NCBI RefSeq assembly: GCF_035046505.1 | Contig: NC_089827.1 | Coordinates: forward strand, 64,230,856 to 64,294,855 | Length of the DNA stretch: 64,000 nt | Direction: 5' to 3' | Source of the DNA: Tiliqua scincoides | Taxonomy: Eukaryota > Chordata > Lepidosauria > Squamata > Scincidae | Shown: positions 1-10,100 of the stretch, piece by piece | Layout: each line of letters opens with the position of its first letter | How positions within the stretch are numbered: the stretch's first letter is position 1 | Notes under the pieces: model-generated | The model's database searches: none | The model's input: only the letters and a program-made list of their open reading frames with translations | What the model was told of the DNA's origin: nothing | Translations under genes and position numbers: made by a program

Positions 1-992
1 GCCCTTCTCTCTGGGCAAAGCACTTGCCAAGAGAGTGGTAGGGGAGCCAACTGAGGACTATTTCATTTAAATTGTACCTGCAATTTTAAAGGAGGAGATG
101 ATTTGCAGCTTGCTTCACTTTCCTTCCCATCTCTAAAAAGGATGTGAGTTGCCAAAACAGGGAGTCTCTTTCCCAATGTACACTTTCGCAGAAGCATCGG
201 CTTTTCCCAAGCTACAGTTTTCAGCTGGTGAGGTTGACTTAGTGTCATCTCACAGATGACAAGCTGTACCTTGCTCCTACACAATTGTTAAAGGTCCAGG
301 ATCCCTAAAGTTGAAAGTTTGCCCACACCTGACTTAGTGGGAAATTGAATTGTCATTGCTCATCAGCAATTATATACTATGAAGCTGAGAACATGCAACT
401 GGATCATGCCTCTACTAAATATGGGTCACACCAGTACTTTCTTTTTGTTTTGTTTGGGTTCTTTGTAAAGGACAGAGAGACAGAAAAGTTGAAAATAAAA
501 AGGAATAACAAAAATACAAAAGAGGATACCAGGGCTTGTGTATATTTCATACTTTTGCAGAAAAAAAAACAGAATTCAGAATTCAGCTTTTCTTTCCTCT
601 GCATGAGAAGTTGCATTCCCCCCAAATTCCCTCTTATTTCCAAGTATTAAACATACAGGAACCTTGGTGTCTAGTCATCCAAAAGAGAGGGCATATAGGG
701 TTAAAAGATGAAAAGTGAATTCCATGTTGTAATTTGGGTTTAAAAGTGAATCCTCATTCTGAAAAGGCTGGAAGCTTCTGCACTAAGCAATTGGGGAATC
801 TTGGAGTGCTAATCATCAATACTTATTGATGGAAGAGGAGGTGACAAAAAGGCACAGAGAGGCTGGCATAAGGCATTCCTCCTTTTGGTCACTGGAAATA
901 ATAAGCTCTCTGCTGAAGCTTGGCAGACGCAGAGCAAATTATAGTATGTATGAATTTTAAACTATGGTGTTTTTTCTTCTTCTCCCCATTAG
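1..992 (+). other. HAL intron, upstream part (no exon seen)
   Basis: This stretch precedes the first visible HAL exon. The exon at 993 begins in the middle of an alanine codon, so at least one more exon lies further upstream. The segment ending in the methionine-phenylalanine-asparagine that precedes that alanine in human HAL could not be found here. The reading frames present are short and low-complexity. The end of the stretch carries a polypyrimidine tract and the acceptor AG at 991-992. Confidence 0.6.
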
Positions 993-1132
993 CATCCTGC
1001 CTGCCCTATATTCCTGAGCAAGGAACTGTTGGAGCCAGTGGAGACTTAGCCCCTCTTTCCCATCTTGCACTGGGGCTCATAGGAGAAGGGAAGATGTGGT
1101 CCCCAAAGAGCGGATGGGCTGATGCAAAATAT
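993..1132 (+). CDS. HAL: HAL exon encoding the MIO cofactor motif
   Basis: Acceptor AG at 991-992, donor GTAAGA at 1133. It begins with the last two bases of an alanine codon and encodes [10 protein letters not shown] followed by [18 protein letters not shown]. The ASG triplet is the precursor of 4-methylideneimidazole-5-one, the electrophile of the aromatic ammonia-lyase family. The catalytic core is therefore intact here even though the gene is cut by the window edge. Confidence 0.96.
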
Positions 1133-4100
1133 GTAAGATGAGACATGGGATGCTCTGCGGATCCCTTTAGGTTTCCTATGATTGAACCGTGCAGGAACTG
1201 TAAGGAGAATTGGGGCTGGGTGGGTGGAAGGGGAGAGGGATAATTCATGCTGGCCTGTGCAGTGGATTCAAGATTCTTCTGCCTTTAATAGCTATAAAAG
1301 AGAGAGTGGGAGAGAGAGAGAGCAGCAACAGGTGGAAGAAAATTTGTCCACTGCCTTGTGGCAGAGCACCTCGCAAGGCCAGGAGTTATCAGTGGCATCA
1401 CTAGGGTTTGCATCACCTGGTGCAGGACGCCAGCATATCATCCCCATGATGGATTTCCTCCCATGCAGTGGTAGGACAACACCCCAAGCGGTGCCCATGA
1501 TGATGCACCATTATCCCACCCCCGCTGGCTTTTGGCTATAACTTTTGATATATTTCAACGAGGTTTGTTTTGTTGCATTCTGCATGAAATTACACATCAA
1601 ATGATATATGATGGTATTATTTGGAAATTACCAAGACCTGAAAATTTTTTGGCTAGTAGTGGTGTCATCCCCCTTGCGTGCGTCACGCAATGCAGCCTGC
1701 ACTCCCCTAGTGACGCCACTGGTTTATTGCTTTTTCTTTCTTTTGAGTGACATTTAGCTGAAGTTCTTGCTTTACATTGATTTTGGACTTTATGCTGTAG
1801 GACTGATTCCACACCCTAGCCCTAGTTAGGTTTACCATCCTGCATTCATTGAATATGTGGAGGGGAGAGACAGGGATGTGCTGGCTAGGACCACACATCC
1901 TGGATATCCCTCCCAGAATTCAGTGCTTGTCTGTAGAAGGCAATGCTAAATTCTGGGAGGTTTCCTCTATGTGATCTAAAGCCCTGGATTTATGGATGCT
2001 CATTTACTGAAACCTTGAAGCCAAAGGAAGTAATAAAATCCATACTACTCTCAGCACTGACCCAGTAGTTGCTAGTTATGTGGCATGATGGGATCATTCA
2101 AAGGGAGCCTTTATATCATTCAATGCATGCTCATAATATATTTGGTGTATACAATAAACATTTTTATACCACCTGGCAGGTGCTGGAAGCTCATGGACTA
2201 AAACCAATTACCCTGAAGCCAAAGGAGGTACTACAGTTTGTATTTGTTTTCTCTTCTCAGCACTAACCCAGAATATGTGTCATGTTGCCAAATAATGTGA
2301 GAGCTGTGTTGTCATTGTTTTAGTGAATCTGTTTCAAAGGTTTGGTGTACTCCTAGCACATCTGTCATGTGACAAAAAGCTAGCATATTGCTCAATTCGT
2401 ACAAATCTATCTGATCGCTCTCGTGTTGGATGCCACTGGCTCTGGACCTTAGTCTTTCTGTGGATAGTGTGGGGTTTGCTTACACAGCTGAATGAAAGAT
2501 GTTCCAATATTTTTGATGGATGCATACTGGTGATTTTTTTGCTGCTGGGGAAGGATCTGGGGAAAAGCAGCCTGTCTTCTTGTGCCCTTCTTCCACTCAG
2601 CTGCAACCTGTCCCGGTCTGCATCAGGTTTGGTTTAAAAATAAAAATTTAAAAAGAGGGGAATAAGAACGAAATATGGGATTCCATAGAACATATGGTCT
2701 GCGACAAGTGTTGGCCCATGTGCCTTTATACAGAGGTGCTGAATGCTTGTTGTTTCTTTGAAGGGTCTGGCTCTTATCAATGGGACACAAATGATCACCT
2801 CTCTCGGATGTGAAGCAGTTGAAAGGGCCAGTGCGATTGCTAGGCAAGCAGACATAGTGGCTGCACTCACACTTGAAGTTCTGAAGGGCACGACGAGAGC
2901 TTTTGACACTGGTTGGTACTGAATGTTCTAAGACCACTTGAGCTTAGACACTGGGTTTCCTTTCTAAACTTTTCACTTCCCACCTTTGATTTATGATGTC
3001 CTACTGATCGCTGTACCAAGGCCTATTTAGACATATCTGACACATACATGCAGAATGGAACTTTAAGTATTGTGCTCTTCTGCAGTTCAAATGGCAAGTG
3101 GTGAACATCAGCATGTGTCATTTGGACCACATCTGTTGAGCAAAAAGGAAACCACACTTGCCATAAATGCCACGTTTTTAAGGATTGAAATTGATGTTTG
3201 AATCAAAATGGTTGTTTCCTGCTTTATATTCCACATATCTCAAGCTTGTTTAAAAAAATGATCAGCAAGAAGGTGTGTCTGTGAACTAAGTGTATTTCTA
3301 CCCTTAGTTCAAAGGGAGGAAAAATTAAGCATTTGGCTATAACTCTTTGTCTTGTTTTCAAACAGATATTCATGCGTTGCGAGCACATCGTGGGCAGATT
3401 GAAGTGGCATTTCGATTCAGGTCACTTTTAGACTCTGACCATCATCCTTCTGAAATAGCAGGTGAATAGCTGTAGTGGTGGAGAGGGAATGCACTCTTTG
3501 TGTATCTTTGGTGTATCTCCTTGGCACAGAGTAGCTAAAGACTTCCTCAGAGTCTCAGATATGATTACTGTTTAAAAGAAATACTGTTTCTAGTCCTTAA
3601 TTTTTTAAGCCTTGGACATTGTTTGCTGAAGGCTCAGAAACCAGAGATCTTGGTTCAGTTATCCGAAAGCCCATTGTCTTCGCTCTCACCGAAGATGACC
3701 AGATGTCTTAACCACTAAAGAGGATTAGGCACCCCAAAATATAGGACATCCAATAAAAAATGTAGGACATGACAAAATAAAACCTAAAAAACACTTGTAT
3801 GTTGACTTCATGTGCTTAATTGCTTATGTGGCTAATTGACTTCATGTGGTTAATATCACTTATTATTAAATTTTAAACTATGTTACATTTAATTTATTAC
3901 ATAGAATTTATTAATTCCAAGAAGGCTCTGTGCTGCCTACAGGGGCCGCTCATAGGGAAAAGGAGGACATTTAAGTTCTTTTCCAGGACACAAAACTAAA
4001 AAAGAGAACATGTCCTGGGAGAAGAGGACGTCTGTCTGGTCACCCTGCTCTCACCTCCTTTGTGCTCTATTGCTCCTTATTTCTTGCTTTTAAAAAAGTC

Positions 4101-7100
4101 AGTTTTAATGGTATGGGGATCATTTTAACAACTGTGCTTTCTTTTAGATCCTGATTTTCTTTTTTATCAGTTGAACTCTGCTGTTTTGTCTTACTGTTTT
4201 CCAGCATTATTGAACTTTTGACTTTTTCTTTTGTATTTTTTTTCTTACTATTTTATTATTGCAAGCCGCCTTGAGGCCACCTGGCAAAAGGCAGAATATC
4301 GAGAGAGATTAGAATACATTAAACATATGGAACACATTAATTGGCAATTAGAATACATTAAGGAAAGCACAGCATAAGTTCTAAACTTTATTCTGAGCAG
4401 GGAGGCAGCCTGTGTCTGATAATATGCAAATTTCATCTTTGACCTGTTTTAAACGTGCTGGTTCAAAATAAGCCTTTGTTTTGTTGTGTTTTGCAGAATC
4501 TCATAGATTTTGTGACAGAGTACAAGATGCATATACATTGCGCTGCTGCCCACAGGTAAAGCTGATTGTAAACTCCTTTGTACATGTGCGGCTGCAATGT
4601 TAAAGAATCTGATACCCACTTCAGTAACGGTGATTGTTATACGACCAAACATGACATGTTAAAGTGTTTGAGGCTGGCATGCGTCAAAACAGTTGACAGT
4701 GTACCCAGCTAACTACTCAACAGCATGACTAAGTAGTGTTGCAGATAAAGTACTGTGAGTAGCACGGTAAGGCAGTTGAGCCTCTTTTGTTCATCAAGTG
4801 TTGAGTTCAGTCCAGGTCTGCAACCCATATCAACATGCCAGTTTGTTCATGTGCCATTTTATAAAAGCTGAATATCATCCACTATAATTTCCACTAGCAA
4901 AAATGAATTCAGCTCTGTGAGTGAGCTTTGTTTCAGTCTGTGGCTGAAATTAGAAAACCTCTGTTGTACAATGGTCATTTCCACACTATTCCATCCTTTT
5001 TCACTCACTTCTGTACAACCACCCAAATGATGTAACTGTGAAATCATTACAATCTAGTATTTTTTTTTCTTATTCCCATCTCATGTTTTTTTTTTTTCTA
5101 GAGCTGATTTGTGGTGATTTTTCATCTTTTAATAATAAAAAACATCCACTTATCCAGTGTGGACAAAGTGCTATTAAGGTTTTAAGGACTCCTGTAACTT
5201 TAAATGAAATACTTCTTTGAAGGTTCAGCCCATTTTATTGTTTCATGCTGATTCCAGCTGGGGGATAGTGAATAAATGATGAACAGCTCCTGAATTAGCA
5301 TTGTGTCAGGTAACTTTAATCACTAATTTACTCTTATTATTTCTTTTGAGTGAAATAGTTCTGTTTTGGTAATAAAAAAAAAGAGGAAAGAAAGGAATCA
5401 GTGATTACAGTCTTTACTGACACCCTTCAGAAACAGACATGATGCAATTACTAATCTTTCAGCTGGAATCAACACAAAGCAATTCAGCAGGTTGAACCTG
5501 CAAATAATTGAGGTTGCCTGAGGATTTGCTGAATGAAACCTCTGCAGACATTACAGAAGGACTATGGCTGTGAAGAAAGGCCATGCTAGTTAATGTGGTG
5601 ATTTATTCAATGCTGTGGGGAATCTCTGTTTGGTTTTCTTGCAGCTAATTGTGGAAAACCAATGCCTCAGCAGGGGAAAGGGCTCTAGTGTGGAAGCACC
5701 AATGACAGTGCAAGGTTGGAAAATTAAAGGCATTGATTCAGTTTGAATCACTAATAGAATGAGGCTGTACAAATAGTTTTGGTTTTTTTCTGTGCATAAT
5801 ATCACACATAGTAATTTTTTAAGCAACAAAGGGTACTTTAACAAAGTCATGACTAAGTCCCATTGAAATTAATGAGACTTAAGTTAGTCACCACTAACTT
5901 GTCTCACTGAGGTCAATGGTGCATAATCATGACTTTCTTAGGAGACAATCCGTAGAGTCTTGTGGCATCTTAACTAACATTGACTAATATGTCATAGGTT
6001 TTGAGCCATATTGAGGTGAGGCAGGATGAGGTGAGGCAGGCAAAATCTATACACAATTATTTTTTCATCTTACAGTTAAATTGATAATGATAGTGAATAT
6101 TTTAACAGTATAGGAAATCTGACATTCCCAAATTGCAGAAATTGCAGAAAGTCAAAGTCTCTGTTGACTCCTTATATACTGCACGTATGTGATGTGAGAA
6201 GGTATAATCTGCTTGGGATCCCTGCAAAATCAAATTGTCTCTGTTTTAAATCAATGTGGTTAATGCCTGTCATTTCTTATAGGTCCATGGCGTTGTAAAT
6301 GACACCATCGCTTTTGTAAAAGACATAATCACAACAGAAATTAACAGTGCAACAGACAATCCTGTATCCTTTTTATTTATTTTTTATGAGTCTGGTTTCC
6401 CGAAAAATGCATGTTTTCCTTCCAACTCCCCTTCAACAGCTTAGTTCAATGTTTCCCAAACTGTGGGTCAATATCCACGTGGGTATCAATCTGATTGTTA
6501 ATGGGGGTCATGAAACTGAAACTGACGAGCTGATAGCTGACTAGGAAAATGTATTGAGCCCAATGTTTATGTGTAAGTGAACATGCCATTGTCTACTTTG
6601 AAGGGCAGGCCGAGAGGAAAGCAATGCCACCAGAATGGTACCGATCCAATGAATGCAGGCCCCCAAAACATTTGAGAACTAACAGCCCAATCCTGAGCTT
6701 CCCAGTGCCCACTGTAGCAGCGACACCAAAATGGCTACAGCTGTTTGCAGCGGGCACCAAGAAGCCGCCGGAAGTCTCCTCGGGGGAAGGGAACTTTTGC
6801 CCCCTCCGCAATGGGCTTCTCAAGTCTCTGCTGGCTATTTTACAATAGATAAAACAGTTTAACACAAAAGCACACTGCACTGCAGTAAAGAGACAAACAG
6901 GATCAAGGCTGAAAGCTAAAAACAGTAACAGCAAATTCTACATCAAAAGCCTGCTAGAATAAATGGATCTTAATGAAACTCCTAAAAGAACCCAATGTCT
7001 GGCCATTCAGGTTTTCCAGGGGAGAGAATTCCACAGTTTGGGTGTTGCTGTAAGAAAGCCTTGCCTTTTGACTCCACCGATCACTGAGAGCCAGAGTTCA

Positions 7101-10100
7101 GAAGATGACCGAATTCCATGGTAAATATAAAGGGAAGGAGATGGTATTTCAGGTATCAAGATCTCAAACCATGCAGGACCTTAAGGTAACCATCGGCACC
7201 TTGAATCGGGCTTGAAAACACACTGATAACCAGCACAGGTGAAACTGCAGCTCCATATAGATCACATTGCTGTAACTGCAGCAAGATATTTTGAGACAGA
7301 AGAGCTACTCAAAGCAGTGCTCCTACATATTTAAGCTGTAATGTGAGAAGTGTAACAGCCCAATCCTATGCATGTGTACTCAGAAGTAAGTCCCATTAGC
7401 GTCAATGGGGCTTACTCCCAAGAACGTATGGATAGGATTGGACTGTAACTCCCCAATGCATTTATGCGCCAGTTCTTCCTAAGTCTGGCTTGGACCTCAG
7501 ACTCCCTTTCTAAACCCCTCTCAGTCATGTTGAAGGCTTAACTTGCCTTGAAAGATGGTGTTTTCTGAAAGGAAAGAAACCATTTCTGGCGGAAATTTCC
7601 ACGGTGAATACCCGGCCAAGGTAGTTAATACTTTCTTCCCAATTATTTTAACCTTTAAAGTTGAAGGACTTGAAAAAAAAATCCTAAATCACAAAGCGGT
7701 TGTCTTGTAGGCTCTGGACTATCTTGCAATTGGGGTCCATGAACTTGCTGCGATTAGTGAGAGGAGAATTGAGCGACTCTGCAACCCATCGCTCAGTGAG
7801 TTGCCACCCTTCTTGGTCACAGAAGGAGGTTTGAACTCTGGGTTTATGATTGCACACTGCACAGCAGCCTCCCTGGGTGAGTACACAGAGGCCAAAGGGG
7901 CCTTCAGACTGAGTGATTTTGAAATATGAACTGATCCCGTCGTCCAAGAGTCTGATTAGAACAGAGAATATAATTCTTTCATTCCAATTTCCATCATTTA
8001 AATATTACCTCTCTGTACACGTGCATGTATGTATAAATGCACCTATGATGGTTGCTGTGGTTTAATGTCAAGTTTGGCTATAAGTACCTTGGGCTGTCTA
8101 ATTCTCACTTTGTACTTACAAGACCAGGATCCAATAATTTCTTCTGCTTGCTGTGACCATTTACTATTCACAAGAGAATTATTTTTTCCTTCTCGCATGT
8201 GTGGGGTAGAACTTTGTGTAAGAAAATCAAATTGTTATCAAAAGCTTTTGTTCTGAATGCACAAGATATTCTTGATTTTTTTTAAAGTGACAGCTATTTC
8301 TAACACTGTCTCACGCATCTAGTCTTGCATTAGCAAAAGAAACTTGAGTAATTATTATCTTAGGCTCATAAATCTTTGTACTCAGATCCTTAACTGTAAG
8401 CTAATATATAGCTTTTTTAAAAAGTGTCATGTGTATAGGTTACACCAGGGCTGCTCAAACCCTGGCCCAGGGGCTGGATCCAGGGTTCAGACAGATCCAT
8501 CTGCCTGGTGAGTGGACCCTTTCGTTCAGCCTCTGTGCTGCTCCCCTGTTGGGTAGATCCGGGCACCACAATGTTCTGGGCAGTTGCATCTGCCCAGATG
8601 TCCTATTGTGCAGCCTTCTGGGACTCTGGGCAACAGATGCAACTGCCCAGAGCATCCTGGTGCCCAGATTTACCCAGTAGAGAAGCCGCGTGGAGGTGGA
8701 ACAAAAATCTGGAGTCTGAACAGGGAAAGCGTTTTCGTCGGACAGCTGTCACGACTTTGGACACCGCTGGGTCACACTGTTCCCTATATATACCGTAACA
8801 ACAATTTCTTCTTTGCTTAAGAAAATTAGTGTAGTGCTATGGGAGAATTAAGGAAGTGCCTAGTTAAATCTCACTCCTGCCAATGAACCCACTAGGTGGT
8901 CCTAAACTGCAAACTTATATATGCTTACCATTGAACTCAGTGGGACTTCTGAGTAGACATGCACAGGCTTGGGCTATTAGGCAAGTCACTGTTCAACTCA
9001 GCCTCTCCCTGATATGCAATAAGGGGAAGATACTGACCTACTTCTCAGGTTGTTGTCACTTTTGCTGAGATAATGGAAACGTTAGAATCATATAAACTTA
9101 TGAAGAGCCCTGCTGAATCAGTCCCAGGATCCATCCATTTCAACATCGGTTTTCCAAGAGTGACCAATCAGATACTTCAGACCAACCCAGATATTAAGGC
9201 CACAACCCTCCTGTTTATCCCTCCCCCAGCAGTGAACGCTTTTCCAAGTTGTTTGAACACTAGTGCTATATAAATGCTACATTTTGCTGTTCCAGTATGT
9301 TGATGATCTGCACAGAGTACCATGACAAACAGATTTCAAGGTTCCTTGTTTCAATCTTTATGCTTGCCTTGGAGTGCACCATTTATTTATACTGGACTTT
9401 TGCAGTTTCTGAGAATAAAGCCTTGTGCCACCCTTCTTCTGTGGATTCTCTTTCAACCAGTGCTGCTACAGAAGACCACGTATCCATGGGAGGATGGGCC
9501 GCAAGAAAAGCACTCAAAGTGATTGAGCATGTTGAACAAGGTACAGGCAGAACATCAGTTCTGTACACAGTGGATCATAACAATGCCTTGTACTATGGTT
9601 GCAGACCATAGGAAATTCACTTGGGTGCCATTTTCATGGAATCAAATGGGATTTACTTGTCCAAATTACTCATGCAGTTGTGTTTAGGATCAGTACAATA
9701 AGGGGCTGCAGTTGTACCACAAAACTCTTTAAGAAAACCTGTTCATTGCCTAGATTTTAAAACAATTATTTTTAAAACTATGCCTTCAATATAGTATCAA
9801 TAAAATCAGTGGCAAAGTACCTTTTAATTCTATTTTTCTTAAGCAGTTATAATTTCATGGGATTAAGTGTTTATGCAATACATCCATTCAGTAAATTGAT
9901 TGGGAGCTAAAATGAGTTCACATCTTAAAAATCCAAATAAGAGTGTTTTCTTCTACCTTACTTCAGAGGAGATGGAATCTCAGAGGAATCTCCATCTCTA
10001 TCCAGAGAGATAAGTGAGAGATAATCTCACTTTTATTTCACTCTTACCCTATCACTCACATTCCTAAACGGATATGAAAATATTAAATTCCAATGTAAAT

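Noticed and set aside
345-650. Open frames on both strands near the left edge
   Set aside because: Low-complexity Lys/Phe-rich peptides in AT-rich DNA, no splice context or similarity; chance frames within a HAL intron.
2014-2029. GAAGCCAAAGGAAG resembling a HAL exon end
   Set aside because: The true exon with both splice sites is at 2180-2227; this is a short chance match.
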